From: Angiostrongylus vasorum
Lineage: Eukaryota; Nematoda; Chromadorea; Rhabditida; Metastrongylidae
NCBI GenBank assembly: GCA_018806985.1
Contig: JADANN010000434.1
Location: 868,001-932,000 of the forward strand
Direction of reading: 5' to 3'
Length of the DNA: 64,000 bases
The notes under the pieces were generated by a model, which saw nothing but the letters and a program-made list of their open reading frames with translations, had not been told where the DNA came from and searched no databases. Below, piece after piece: positions 42,576 to 53,289 of this stretch. Made by a program: the position numbers and the translations under genes. Each line of letters opens with the position of its first letter. Within the stretch, counting starts at the first letter, position 1.

Positions 42576-45500
42576 TAGACAGATAGACAGATAGATACTC
42601 ACTCCCCAAAGTGGATGGATGAAAAACACTCTTTCCCGTAATTCAGACATGAATCGATCACATAACGAGCAGAATGGGCCTGAAAAAACAACGATGTCGT
42701 TCCTGAAGGCTACAACAGATATTTCACTTATTTCCTTACTACATAAGATGCGTCGAAGCAAAGATTGCTCAGATTGCTTGAGAAAGCTTCTTACGACAGG
42801 TTATCGAGCAAAAGTGTTGTCGTAGTGTAGATTACTTTTTGTGTAGATTAGTGTGGATTACTCATATTTTTTGAAAAGCCGCCCGCATTTGTGAAATGGG
42901 TTTTGACATAACAATTCAGGATATGCGCATAATATAAAAATGTAATAGAATTACAAACACTTTGAATGGAATGAGAACTTTTTGTTAGATGGTGTACTCG
43001 ATAAAAACCGAATGAGGGCGTGCGCAATTCAGAGGATGTTGAAAGACGATAGGCTCGGTTCAGCTGCAGAACCCAAGCAACTCTGCTGTTTTTCAGATCC
43101 ACAGTAGCAAACGCTTCGGTTGTTTTGTTATGGTTGTTGTTTTTATTGTTTTATTTTTTTATTTTATCATATTTTTTTCATTTTTTTTGTTTTTTTGTTG
43201 TTGTTGTTGTTGTTGTTTTTCAACCAGTTATGCTGAGGTTGTGGTTGAAATCACAATGTTAAATTTTTATTTGCTGCCTACCACAATCTTCACGGCAGGG
43301 TACTGAGAGACAGGCGAAACGAAGGATCCGCATAGTGTGGTGGTGAATGCGTGAGTTCCCGGAAAGGGTAATACCGCGTTCGTTCCCCACCGCAGACACC
43401 TTCGGTCCGGAGTTTTGCAAAATCTCAGCATCATTTTAATTAAATGGCAAATAGTTTGGTATGCTGTGGATGGGATGTAACTTACCTGATTTCTATTACT
43501 GTGGTGGAATCCATTTCCACAGCACTACCTCGTATAAATTCTTGCCCTTTGCCCTTTTTGTTTTAAAATATTTTTACTCTGTGGGGCCATAATTACTGTG
43601 CCCGCCTGTTGCACTTCAACTAAAAATGTTATCAAAGCTGTGGACTCGTTCATTTTTGTTCCCAATAATACAGTTCGTTTCACCATACGCTTCCCTGAAC
43701 GGTTTCCCCTTTTCGTCGTAGCTACACGACGCTCTTGAGTGTTGTACTACGATATATCGCTGGGTGTATCCCCATGAAGGGTCACTCGTGTTGAAATGAG
43801 CTCAACATTTCTATCCGAAAGCCTAGAGGAGAATAGACCTATGCCATGACGGATGAATAACTACTTCTGTCCATCAGCTGGACGAAAGCATTGGGGAAGG
43901 GCGTCATACCAAAGCGATGTTCTCGTGTCGCATCAGGAAATGGAGCCCACCTGAGCAGCTGTGCTGCGGAACGGGAGTGTATTTGTGCCTACTCAAACTA
44001 TCTGATGAAAAGCGAGACCATACATGATTCAGAGACATATTTCTGCCCTTTCTATTTGTATATTAAGACGTGATACCTGGATGAACAACAGCCAATGTGG
44101 CAAGAAATCCGTACAGTTGATCTTCCGTGATCGAGTTCAGGTCCGTCATCGGTGGTTGGTTGCATATTTCTTCCGTTTTGAACATATACTTATAAATAGC
44201 CGTCATCCAGTTGTGAAATGGATCGTGTTCGGGTACTGTGCTATAGAACGTTGGCATTAGGAATGGCTTCCTTGACTCTGGAAAACTAAAGTCTAGCATC
44301 GTCTAGTAGTTTGAGAGAAAAAATCCCCAAAAAGGCAACAGACGTACTAATGTGATTTTTAGAGAATTGCACGTTATCACGCTTCTACTGATAAAGAATT
44401 CTTTGAAATTGAGCTTTATAAAGTACGCTGTCTTTCGAATGTGTTTCATAGTACGACGAACCTTCACTGTCTTGTGACTTAATGCACTCGTTATGTGCAT
44501 GTGCGTGGGTAATATTTACGCGGGAAATCGTTGCACCATATGATTCTGATGCTGTCGACAATTCTAAAGTATGTAGCGGTACTACCTCTCCAGATGAAAA
44601 CAACGACGTCAAATTCGATACACAGTTATTAGTCCTACTTTCTTGTGCAAGGGGTATTGTTTGTATCGATGGTTCTGCCTGTCCGTTTTCTACGTCTGAC
44701 GATGATGCCGACGACATAGGTGTTTCTCGGGAAGCTGATGGGGTAGGCGAAGTGGGAGACTTTTGAGGAACAGACGATGTAGACGAAGTTGGTGTTTTTC
44801 CAGTAAGTGATGATGTAGACGACGTCGGTGTTTTTCCAAAAACTGGTGATGTAGAAGATGTCGACGTTTTAGTAGAAACCGATGATGATGTAGATGACAT
44901 CTGTGTTGTTCTAGAAAATGGTGATGATGCAGACGTCGACGTCGTCATCCATTGTGTTGTAGAACTATAGCTTCCTGTTGTGGTACTCTGTGGAGTAATT
45001 GACGGTAGCGTAGGTGCAGGAGTAGTGAACATGGTGCGGTTCGGTGAAGGACAAGGAGCTGGAGTTGTCACACTTCCACCATCCTGATGGACCATGTACT
45101 TGACAAGGCCGAGAGACTTGGGACGTAAGATCTGAAACATTTCAAAGATACAATATCATCGATATCCTCTGCAACGTTAAGATCTACCACAAACGTAGTT
45201 AAGTAGTAATGATTTTCATAAAATATTCACTCTTACTATTTGCACCTACGAAATGAATACTACACGAACTCTCCTACTTCTCAAGCACACGTAGCACTCC
45301 ATTTGACAGCAATAGTCTACCTCGGAATCAGAGATCGCCTTCGTGACTGCATTAAGTCGACGATTAATTCGATTAGTCTCCTCTTGAACGAGTAAAGGAA
45401 CATTGTTTTCAATTATTGAGCGACCCCGTTCGAGAGCCTCCTTACAATCCCTTTTCTGAAAGGAAACACTTAAATAAAAATGAAAAGCTCCAAAACAGTT

Positions 45501-47116
45501 AAGGAATAACTAACTAAAAATGTCTAGCAGTTAATCCAGTAATCACACCCGAATGCGCAGTATGAACAATTTTCATCTTTCTCCAAATAGGAAATACTCT
45601 GGAGAAAACAAATTCTCTACTCTAAGAAAAATAGTTCATCTGTTCTTAAAAAGCAGACACGAGGTTATCGACACAGTAGTTATTTCACAATTGCAGAATG
45701 TTTCGAAGAATTTTGTCTTCTTTAGGGCCCGTACTATCGTTATCGAACGCGCAGTCGAAAGGACGATGCTAGGAGTATCCCGTTTCACACAAGTAAGGGA
45801 TGGGATCCGAAGCTCCGACCTGTGTCAGCGATCAAAAATCAAAGATGCCATTCTGTACGCCAAACAGTCGAAGATAAGGTGGGCCGGACACGTAATGCGT
45901 GTGAATGACAACCGATGGACAAGAGCCGTTAGTGAATGGATTCCTCGGGATGTCAAACGTACTGCAGGAAGACCACCGAGATGGTCAGAGTTGCTCACGA
46001 AGAACCTAGAAGAAAGATATGATGCTCGACGAGTCCCTAGAGCGAGCAGAACCCACTGGGCTACTCTTGCACGCGACAGGGAAAAATGGAAGATTTACTG
46101 GCGCCCGCTCGAGTCACTCGACGATCAACGGGACTACAGGTGATACAGGTGATACAGAGCCCGTAATGGTCGGTTTGACACACAATTTACTTAGCCAAAT
46201 ACTTTCATAACCCTAAGGGAAAAAACTCCAAGCACAGTTTTTAACCTTTTTATTTACTGCCTACTCTTTTTTAATGGCAGGGTATATTGCGAAATATAAC
46301 TTCAACGAAGCTGAGATATTTGCAAAACTCTGGACCGCAGGTGCCTATGGTGGGGAAGGAACGCGCTATTGTCCTTTCCGGGGGAGTAACGCGTTCACCA
46401 CCACACCATGCGGGTCTTTCGTTTCGCCTATCTCTCAGCTAGTTCTATCGATCATTTGCCATCAGCAATCACCCGTCAACGGGATTGATATTCCAAGCAT
46501 AGTTTTCAATCCCATGGTATACAAGTTCCTTAAAGAACTTACTGTTCTTATTAGGGTTAACCTTCTTAGAGATGAGGAATATAACTGTCCCAAATCATAG
46601 ACTAAAATCAAACGGTCGTTGAACGTGAGGTCATGTGGAAGCTGCATAGCATCCGTGAATGTGGCTCACCTTGAGTTTCTGGAGTTTATGCAAAATACCC
46701 TGACATAGTTGCCATTTCTAGATGCTGGATCCATTCCTGGATCTCGTGCTAGCTGATTCCTTAATACCGAGGTTGATAAAAAATCGGTTCCGGGTGTTGT
46801 TATTCGATGGGCGCTTGCAAACATCATTACGTAAGTTTCCAGTCACAAAAGTATACCATTGGATGGGTCATCGTAGCATTACTGCAGCGTCAATTTTTTC
46901 AAAACTGGTCTATCAACGCTGTCGTCGTTGCTATAGAAAAGTAAATAGTCTTCTAATTTAACAAAAGCCTAACTCTTTTTAATTACGGCACTAACAATGA
47001 CTGTATTCTGTTATAATATTCTATTATAGAAGATCTTGAAATATGTGGAGAAAACTCACAAAATCGCTGGCGTTCGTTAGCCCTATGAGCAGCAGAGCAA
47101 ACCAAATTGAAAGCAT
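37003..47116 (-). CDS. secreted protein with mucin-like linker and Cys-rich C-terminal region, unidentified (11 exons)
   Basis: I do not recognise this gene. Eleven minus-strand exons join in consistent phase into 1485 nt (494 residues plus stop). Seen: a signal peptide ([16 protein letters not shown]), a short charged helical region (about 30-74), a Ser/Thr/Pro-rich mucin-like stretch with tandem [13 protein letters not shown] repeats (about 90-205), a segment with [14 protein letters not shown] and [17 protein letters not shown], and a C-terminal part with about ten cysteines including ICLECSTC, ending [12 protein letters not shown]. Inference: a secreted or surface glycoprotein, O-glycosylated along the linker and disulfide-bonded at the C-terminus. 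Introns hold an RTE fragment, SINEs, a foldback element and a CAGA microsatellite. The 2 bp-level joins of exons 4-5 and 5-6 are the weakest; the left half (exons 6-11) could be a separate gene if they are wrong. Confidence 0.72.
37345..37635 (-). repeat. SINE-A copy, old, in intron 10 of the secreted mucin-linker gene
   Basis: AAAAGGATAAAACTTTTGGA and GTTGGTCTGCCAATGTATCA; heavily diverged. Confidence 0.7.
37826..38045 (-). repeat. SINE-A copy, old, second in the same intron
   Basis: ACGTTCGGTATTGACCACTT and AACAAGCATCGTAGAG. Same orientation as its neighbour 190 bp away. Confidence 0.6.
38201..38270 (-). CDS. secreted mucin-linker gene, exon 10
   Basis: Acceptor TCTGCTTCAG, donor GTAAGT. 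Encodes [20 protein letters not shown] and CLE. Phase 0 in, phase 1 out. Confidence 0.75.
38337..38626 (-). repeat. SINE-A copy, well preserved
   Basis: AAAGGATAAAGGATAAAGCT tail complement, full body, head CACTGCGCCAAACGCGTC. Confidence 0.9.
39040..39160 (-). repeat. decayed foldback/Penelope-LTR arm
   Basis: The flank TTTCCTTTAACCTCGGCATG and GACAAGCTAACACGA match the family. The hammerhead region retains CTGAAGA but has GAAAAAAG instead of GAAAC. Confidence 0.5.
39644..39830 (+). repeat. SINE-B copy
   Basis: CCCGTTGACGGGTGATTG, then ATGGTGTGGAGATGAACGCG and AGCGGTCCGGACTTTTGCAA. Confidence 0.78.
40056..40100 (-). CDS. secreted mucin-linker gene, exon 9
   Basis: A 45-nt exon, [15 protein letters not shown], with acceptor AATATTTCAG and donor GTAAGT, phase 0 at both ends. 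Confidence 0.78.
40316..40386 (-). CDS. secreted mucin-linker gene, exon 8
   Basis: Acceptor GTAATTTCAG, donor GTAGGC. Encodes [20 protein letters not shown] and then VIQ. Three cysteines sit close together and NIT is a possible N-glycosylation site. Confidence 0.8.
40498..40604 (-). CDS. secreted mucin-linker gene, exon 7
   Basis: Acceptor TTTTCTTAG, donor GTATGG. Encodes [20 protein letters not shown] and then [15 protein letters not shown]. Phase 2 in, phase 1 out. Confidence 0.78.
40975..41005 (-). CDS. secreted mucin-linker gene, exon 6 (31 nt)
   Basis: Acceptor GTTACATAG, donor GTAATC. Encodes [10 protein letters not shown] and supplies the phase shift (1 in, 2 out) needed to join exons 5 and 7. 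Confidence 0.6.
41238..41615. mobile_element. foldback element, copy in intron 5 of the secreted mucin-linker gene
   Basis: Left arm 41326-41375 (TTCAGCTAACGTTTCGGCGT) and right arm 41520-41600 mirror each other, with ACACGAGGTTGTTACCAC outside the left arm and its complement outside the right. Left motif: core CTGATAA (G8 changed), stem II GGTG/CGCC. Right motif: core CTGATGA, but GAAAC changed to GAAAA. Confidence 0.7.
41641..41925 (-). repeat. SINE-A copy, well preserved
   Basis: GGATAAAAAAGGGATAAAGC tail, full body, head CATTGCGCCACACGCGCCC. It abuts the foldback ending near 41615. Confidence 0.9.
42427..42597 (+). repeat. (CAGA)n microsatellite
   Basis: About 170 bp of CAGA units with CAGG and TAGA variants. 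It lies in intron 5 of the secreted mucin-linker gene and creates a false LSVCLSVC open frame. Confidence 0.95.
43130..43220 (+). repeat. T-rich tract ending in (TTG)n
   Basis: A T-rich run, then repeated TTG, immediately before a SINE-B copy. Confidence 0.8.
43235..43445 (+). repeat. SINE-B copy
   Basis: TGAGAGACAGGCGAAACGAA, TAGTGTGGTGGTGAATGCGT, CGGTCCGGAGTTTTGCAAAA. Confidence 0.78.
44077..44302 (-). CDS. secreted mucin-linker gene, exon 5
   Basis: Acceptor AACTACTAG, donor GTATCA, phase 0 in and phase 1 out. Contains [20 protein letters not shown] and [19 protein letters not shown], whose composition looks like a globular coding exon. The acceptor could instead lie at TTTTCCAG, 31 nt inside. 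Confidence 0.75.
44586..45131 (-). CDS. secreted mucin-linker gene, exon 4: Ser/Thr/Pro-rich linker
   Basis: Acceptor AATGTTTCAG, phase 0. Encodes [19 protein letters not shown] and then a long Ser/Thr/Pro tract with near-perfect tandem [10 protein letters not shown] units. Frame continues past the chosen GTAGTA donor to a stop near 44385; a second possible donor (GTAAAT) lies about 70 nt further on. Confidence 0.78.
45321..45455 (-). CDS. secreted mucin-linker gene, exon 3
   Basis: Acceptor TCCTTTCAG, donor GTAGAC, phase 0. Encodes 45 mostly helical residues including [20 protein letters not shown]. Confidence 0.8.
45727..46165 (+). mobile_element. RTE-type non-LTR retrotransposon, 3' end of ORF2 (5'-truncated)
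   Basis: Open frame with [53 protein letters not shown] and [20 protein letters not shown], then a stop and a TGATACAG-repeat tail. This is the C-terminal end of nematode RTE reverse transcriptases; the endonuclease and RT core are absent, typical of 5' truncation. It lies antisense in intron 2 of the secreted mucin-linker gene. Confidence 0.85.
46240..46492 (-). repeat. SINE-B copy next to the RTE fragment
   Basis: TTGCAAAACTCTGGACCGCA, GTAACGCGTTCACCACCACA, ACCCGTCAACGGGATTGAT. Confidence 0.78.
46670..46699 (-). CDS. secreted mucin-linker gene, exon 2
   Basis: A 30-nt exon, [10 protein letters not shown], with acceptor CTATGTCAG and donor GTGAGC, phase 0 at both ends. Confidence 0.62.
47060..47116 (-). 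CDS. secreted mucin-linker gene, exon 1: signal peptide
   Basis: ATG at 47116-47114, reading [19 protein letters not shown] and ending at GTGAGT in phase 0. A hydrophobic core followed by small residues (TNAS) is a classical signal peptide. A different reading frame is open longer across this region and is a shadow. Confidence 0.75.
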
Positions 47117-48712
47117 TCATTAATCGGGGGTGTAGGAGTCCACTGAAGGCGTTATCAGTGGCGAAGCTTATGATATCATCGCTTATCGCTGACGTGAATG
47201 ACATGAATCTTCCGAACTCTGTGAGACTTGGGCTTCTAATGCATCCAACAAAGCCATGATGGCTTTTCCAACACGAACATTCTGAGCAGATTTCTACTCT
47301 AGTTATAAACTTACATACGTGGACGTCAACCACGTCCAATCGCACATGCACATGCACAGTCTCTTAGAAGACGTCTCTCAGCCAAGTCTGCCCGAAATTT
47401 CGTGGAGAAGTTTACTCAACGTCAATTTAGGTTGATTTATGTCTGGTTTTTGGCTTGAAACGTCAAAATACTTTCAAACGTGTGTGAACCAGCAGCACAT
47501 AGATTTCAATAGATGTTGGACGTTATTTCATAGCGGAATTTGGTAAAAGCTAGATTTTCTACGTCTCGATGATGTAAGACTCTATCTGTAACTAGTCAAC
47601 TGTGCTAAATCAATTACGTCTTCCCACAACGAATGCTAGTAAACCGTCAAGGCATTTCAGCTATGGACGAAACCTAATCGTAAGGAGACAAACTTCATTT
47701 TTACCGGTAACGATACGCAAGGAATTGTAATGACGAGCTGAAACAAACATGGTGACGTGATTTGTTTTCTCATCCAGAGAAAAGATGGCCTAGCTTGTAA
47801 AATACCAATCAGGTAGAAAATATATACTACCTAAATCCTGGTAAAGTGGGGCTACCAAGCTATCAAGTAGTATATCTTATCAAAGACCTTGGATGAGGCA
47901 TAAACAGGAGATTAAACAGGACTCCGACAAGGACTCTGCTGCAAGGGCCATATCCAAATTTTGCCACTAGTCATGCGAACGCACAGTATACATTGAAGAG
48001 CTCTATACATGGAAAATACATGAAAATTGTAAACATCCTGAATCCTTCTGATGAACTACAACCAACACTGAAAGTCGTGTGCACGACTTCGATACCCATT
48101 TTTAACAAGTGAGGGATGGACCTTCTGCAGATTTAGCATGAATGGTAGTTTTAGCTCCTTTAAAAGGAGTTAATGCTTATGTTGCTGGCGAGAGTGAGCT
48201 CAATACTCTTCGTGTAACGTGAAAGCCTAAGCTCAACGCCTACAGATTATCAAAAAGAAGATTTTTTGGACGAGTTTGAGCGCTTCGCCTAGAGAGACAA
48301 TTGCTAGTGAAGAGCTTACTATTCGTGCTCACCTGGCCAGCGTAACTAAGTTGTATCTTCTTCACAAATACAAACATATGGGTTCCTGGGTTCCACGACG
48401 ACTAAGAGCATTTGTGCAGACAGAATATACAGAGACGATTGCCTTTTTTGAGAGACACAACGGACAATACGTACTGATTTCAGTACAGCGCGCGAAGTCT
48501 TCTGAAAAATGGGCATTGTTCTATGGTAAGAACGAAAACTAGACGATTTCGCGAACGTGTTGAAACACTGGCCATCTTCCCATGTATGCCCAAGTGCATG
48601 TAGCGTTTCTGAATATGAGCTACTCACCACGTAGTTGAAGCTCTTCATTCTCATTGCATGATATTCAACACTCTGATTACGAGGCCTCATTTTATATGGC
48701 GAGAGCCTGATA

Positions 48713-48999
48713 AAAGGATAAAAAGACAAAGCTCTCGGTATTGATCAATCCCTGAGGGATGCGCCATGCATCCGACTTCATTAAGCATCATTTGGGGGTG
48801 AGTGAATGCATATCTGGGCTTTTACAATGACCCGCGGTGGCCCTACCTATGTATCCAGCCAGTGCTGCTATCCTGCCACACAAGTCTGGTATCAATTTGC
48901 CGACCCCGGAAGGATAGAAGGTTTGGTGGGTCATGAGCGCGGAGATCGATTCCATGTATGTGTTGCAGGGCCTCCGAACACTGCGCCACACGCGCCCTT
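48713..48999 (-). repeat. SINE-A copy
   Basis: AAAGGATAAAAAGACAAAGC to CACTGCGCCACACGCGCCC. Confidence 0.9.
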
Positions 49000-49539
49000 G
49001 AGGCGTGATGCGAAGTATTTTCAGGTCAGGTTCAGAAAAAAAGGGATTCGTTCTCCACCGGAATACATGACTGTAAGCCAGTGGAATATTCTGGCCTTTC
49101 GATAATATACGATATTCTACCAAAGATATACGAGTTGTGCGCTTGTGGGGATTGCGCTGACTTTAATTCTCCCTCTCATAGTATCTTATCGTTTCACTTA
49201 TCCTATTTACTGTGACGCACCTCTTGTCTCTTCCATGAGGACTACTGTTCTGATGTCTTCACATATTCTCACATATTCTGACAATTCTTCGACTGAAGTG
49301 TTCGCTAGGGTTGTGCGTCGTTTTCTATAAGAAATAGGCGCCTAAGCGATAAACACATGTTTCCCTAAGGTCACCACGTTAATGTCAATTATTAATTCTT
49401 ACGCAGTGCTTTTCTTAAAATATCTATTCCCCCAAAATGATGGTATCCCACCAGACCATCTAGTCATGAGAATAGAACCTCACAAGTTTTTTTTTACATG
49501 GCGAAAAGTTACTGGATATTCTTCGTATTCTTGTTGAGC

Positions 49540-50260
49540 AAACGCTAGGTGTTATTTTATTCTTTATACACGAACAAGCTGACGTTTCGGCGGATTTCGC
49601 CTTCCTCAGAGCCTGGAAAGATCAAGTTGACAACAATCTATTCGGCCAAACACCTCCCTTAACCAAACAGAGAGAACGCTAAACCAAAATTTCAATGACA
49701 CTGAACACAGCTTTGCACACTCACCGCTTTTTTATGAGGCTTCCACTGAGTATGTCGCGTGGAGACCAACCGCACACAATTCACATGGAAGGGTAATATG
49801 CCCCTCCCATCAGAACAACAGGCTTGTATACTGCCCAATATCACGCGTGAATACGAGGCATTCTTTCCTGTAGTTAGTTCATTTTCGGATTTCTGGAATT
49901 AATCCAGAACGCCTCGAGAGTTTTGCGCGCTCGTGTTCTCGATTCCTGTGCGAGGATCGTGACATGTACTTCAAAGTCCTCCGCGTCATGTTTCTGGGTC
50001 CTATGCGTGCCTAGTGCGGTATTTGGTTTAGGTTTGCCGACTAGGTGTTCTTTTATGAGGACACAGAGGGGTCTGCCCCTTTCGCCAATGTATTCGTCTC
50101 CGCACGCCTTACAGGAGATCAGACAAACTATACCCGAGCTCATGCAATCACCGTCTCTACCGTAAGGGAAACTTTGCAATTTTGCGTTGCACATAGACGC
50201 TCACATAGGCGGTTACGAACTAGCTGGCATCTAAGAGTACTCAGTGGCATTTCAACTGCT
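49540..50260 (-). mobile_element. Penelope-like element, 3' part with GIY-YIG domain (Nematis-like)
   Basis: The minus-strand frame 50194-49874 contains GIVCLISCKACGDEYIGERG, RPLC, LIKEH, LGTHRTQKHDAEDFEVHVTI and RKTLEAFWINSRNPKMN, the Cys-containing GIY-YIG endonuclease end of Penelope-like retroelements. Upstream, LVRNRLCERLCATQNCK sits in another frame, so there is a frameshift near 50170. The usual Y of the GIY motif is C here, and the Arg usual before IKEH is L, suggesting an inactive domain. The reverse transcriptase is missing. A hammerhead-like motif follows at 49614-49576. Confidence 0.8.
49576..49614 (-). ncRNA. hammerhead-ribozyme-like motif downstream of the Penelope fragment
   Basis: On the minus strand: stem I strand AGGCT, core CTGAGGA, an extra A, stem II GGCG/CGCC around an AAATC loop, GAAAC, GTC, then AGCTT closing stem I (5 bp with one G-U). 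Stem III is only the self-complementary ACGT, as in dimeric hammerheads of Penelope-like elements. Confidence 0.55.
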
Positions 50261-50510
50261 GGATATCTTTATGCGGCTCTGTATGTGATTGAACGGCTTC
50301 ACTTTTTTCTATTTAGATAAGGATATCGGAGAATATGAAAGATGAATCAGCGTGACATGTGTACAACATATGGAGTCGATGAACTGTTTTCCATCCATAC
50401 GTGGGTACGGTCCGCCGACGCGACTCGACCTCGATTCATAGCGCATGCGGCAAAAAATCAGGCATCGTTAAGAGACGTCGGTGAGACAAAATTCAACTGC
50501 AGACTCTTAA

Positions 50511-50797
50511 AGGATAAAAAAAATAATAAAGCTCTTAGCGTTGATCAATCCCTGAAGGTTGCGCCATGCATCCGACTTTACTAAGGCTCGTTGGAAGTGA
50601 ATGAATGCATACGTGGCCTTCACAATGATTCACGGTGGCCTATGCATGCATCGAGCCCGTGCTGCTATTCTCCCAGAGAAGTCTGGTACCAATTTGTCGA
50701 GCCTGAAGAGATGGAGGGCTTGCTGAGCCTTGGGCGCGAGAATCGATTCAATGTGTGTTGCAGGGCGCCTCCGACTACTGCGCTACACGTCCCTCTT
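50511..50797 (-). repeat. SINE-A copy
   Basis: AAGGATAAAAAAAATAATAA to ACTGCGCTACACGTCCC. It begins 250 bp from the Penelope fragment. Confidence 0.88.
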
Positions 50798-51193
50798 TCG
50801 GACTCTAGGTGCTAAATATTGTACCATAAAAATACAGAGATTCTCATGATGATCATCGAGCCACTCAAAGATAGTAATGAAGTTTCTTTCCAGCGTTGTA
50901 GTTTCAGACAGTTACTTCAGTTAGTTAGTTGGTTACTTAGTTTGTTAGTGTAGTTCTTTGATTTTAGTGTAGTTCCTTGTTTATTGTTTTTTTTTGTTCG
51001 TTTTTTGTTTGTGTCTCAGTTATAGCTATAGTTCTGTTTTCTCGAGGGGCACAAGAGCATGATATTTTGTTTTCGTGAAGAACTCCAGCCATGAGGTCGG
51101 TGGGCTTTTCCATTGTAGGCATGACAACAATGAACATAAAACCAAAATGCTAACTGCTCGTGTTTAATGATTCTTATTACTATGCATTATGTG

Positions 51194-51290
51194 TGCTACT
51201 GCAGACAAGAATGTGTAGCGCACTGGTTAGAGTCGAGTCTGCTATGATACACACTATATCGGTCTGTGGTTCGATGCCACATGCAGTGCG
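51194..51290 (+). repeat. tRNA-like head of another SINE
   Basis: TGTAGCGCACTGGTTAGAGT (A box) and TGTGGTTCGATGCCACATG (B box) are spaced as in a tRNA. No cloverleaf with a paired acceptor stem could be drawn, and the SINE-A body does not follow. Confidence 0.5.
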
Positions 51291-52189
51291 CGCGAAACTT
51301 CCACTCATTCTGGAACCGAAAATCGGTATCAGAATTTTTGAATTTTCCGCCAACATAAAAACCGTGACTTTTGTAACGAATAGTTAGCGGCAGAGAGGAG
51401 CGGTCCAGATCGTGTATTAGCCACGCGGGTCTTTTAGTTGTTGTATTGACCTACCAGCCTCAAACTTGAGTAATTAAACCGTTTACATACGTAAACACAA
51501 CATTAATAACATAGCAGTAACGATAGAGAAGTAGTGGTAAAAAGAACCACGCGAGTTAGAGTTATGAGGTACTACGGCTAGTAGTGAAGTGAAGCTAACA
51601 ACGAGATAATGGCATTTAAATATTACTACATCATTAATACAATAATAACAGTGATAATGAAGCCGTGAGCGATGTCGCGCTCGCACTATCTGCGGCCGGT
51701 GCGGCGGCTGAGGGGAGACAGTATGCTAGGGGCGGAGAGAGGGACTGACGAACCGTGTTTGCGGCTGAGGTAAGGATCAACATTATAGCGGTGAGGTTCA
51801 CTTTAGCATGATCGATGAGGACAGTGAGTTACATGAGCATTGACGGTGCTATGGACAACGAATGGTGAGTCATCTACGGAACACAGTCAGGCGGCCGGTC
51901 GTGGATAACGCTATGTCTGCAACGTGAAGTTTGAGCATCGATGAATGCCACCATTGCCTAAGAGTCAAGGGCCAGAATGATAATGACTGCAACTGATAAG
52001 CCTGTAGCGGCTTAACAAATACATAGCATAAGTTGGCCGCTCAGCGCCCTTGTACGCATGGCGTACATTGTGGGAGGAATGGTACCTACCACCGATGGCG
52101 TTGCATACAGAATGCATTTGGAAACACCCGCCACTACTGACAGCGCACCATAGACAAGAAACGAGATACAGTAATCTACGGATTACTGA

Positions 52190-52265
52190 GGACGAATGAG
52201 AATGAATGAGAATGAGTGAGAATGAATGGGAATGACTGAGAATGAGTTGAGGTGATTGAGGATGA
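52190..52265 (+). repeat. GAATGAGAATGA repeat
   Basis: Degenerate decamers GAGAATGAAT/GAGAATGAGT repeated about seven times. Confidence 0.8.
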
Positions 52266-52477
52266 CTGGGCATAATGTTTTTGAGGAGCGGATTATCCGA
52301 ACTACCAATCGGGGGGTAAGGTGAGTGATGGCATGTCGCCGTCGTCGAAGGCACCCGGCCTATATTGTGTGCGGGAGCCGCGTGCGTATGCAACCGCAGC
52401 CGATCTGGATTGTTGATCCTGGACTGCAGTAGACTGTACCTTAGACCATTAAGGTTATATTGCGAGGTGTGGCTACG

Positions 52478-52765
52478 GCTACGAGATGTGGCGCAGTGTT
52501 CGGAGCGGCCGTGCAACACATGTGGAATCGATCCCGGCGCCTATGGCCTACCAAGCCTTTCATCCCTCCGGGGTTGGCAGATTGGTACGAGACGTCTGGG
52601 AGGATAGCAGCACTGGCTCGATACATCGGTAAGGCACCGCGAGTTATTGTAAAGGCCAGATATACATTCAATCACCTCCAAACGATGCTTAGTGAAGTCG
52701 ATGCATGCGGCATCCTTTTGGGATTGATCAACGTCGAGAGCTTTATCCTTTCTTATCCTTTACTC
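52478..52765 (+). repeat. SINE-A copy
   Basis: Head GATGTGGCGCAGTGTTCGG, B box GGAATCGATCCC, tail CTTTATCCTTTCTTATCC. Confidence 0.88.
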
Positions 52766-52794
52766 GTGATTGTTATATAAAAATTTCTTTAAGT

Positions 52795-52870
52795 AGTAAC
52801 GTTTCAACGTCTTCGTCTTTCAGAGCCGGTGGTCAGAGTCGATGACTCACAGTCGTTCACCTTCGCGTTG
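52795..52870 (-). repeat. half of a foldback arm with a damaged hammerhead core
   Basis: AACGTTTCAACGTCTTCGTC, then TTTCAGAGCCGG, matches the arm family, but the core is shortened to CTGAAAGA. It directly follows a SINE. Confidence 0.55.
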
Positions 52871-53289
52871 TGGGTCTTCGTCGTCGTATCGAGTACAATC
52901 TTCTTGGAATATACACCGTTTGAATGAAGCAACCTCATTTGGCGGTGCCATTTTATACAGGACAGTTGTTCATCTATTGTCGACTGATAATGAATTTTTT
53001 CATGTCGGCAATGAATTCTATAGCAGTCCCAATTATATTTGTGTATTTGCAGAGCTCTAAACCCCAGATTAGATTCGAATCCGTGCTCAGCTTTCCGGGG
53101 GCTCACATGTTACCCACTCCACCACTGAGGCTCTCGCTTTGCCTTTCTCTAGGCGAATTTTTTGTCCTGACAATACCTAACTAGCCTGAGGTTAAAAAGT
53201 TTTACAAATATTTCAGCACAATTGCGTTTGTACTCCACATAATACACTGCCATGGAAACAATAAACAATAACTAAAAAACATTAATTTT

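Noticed and set aside
42402..42761. Open frames rich in LSVC repeats
   Set aside because: Translation of the CAGA microsatellite; no coding features outside it.
51965..52519. 184-codon minus frame
   Set aside because: Low complexity (SHSHS) from the GAATGAGAAT repeat and part of a SINE; no splice sites or family signal.
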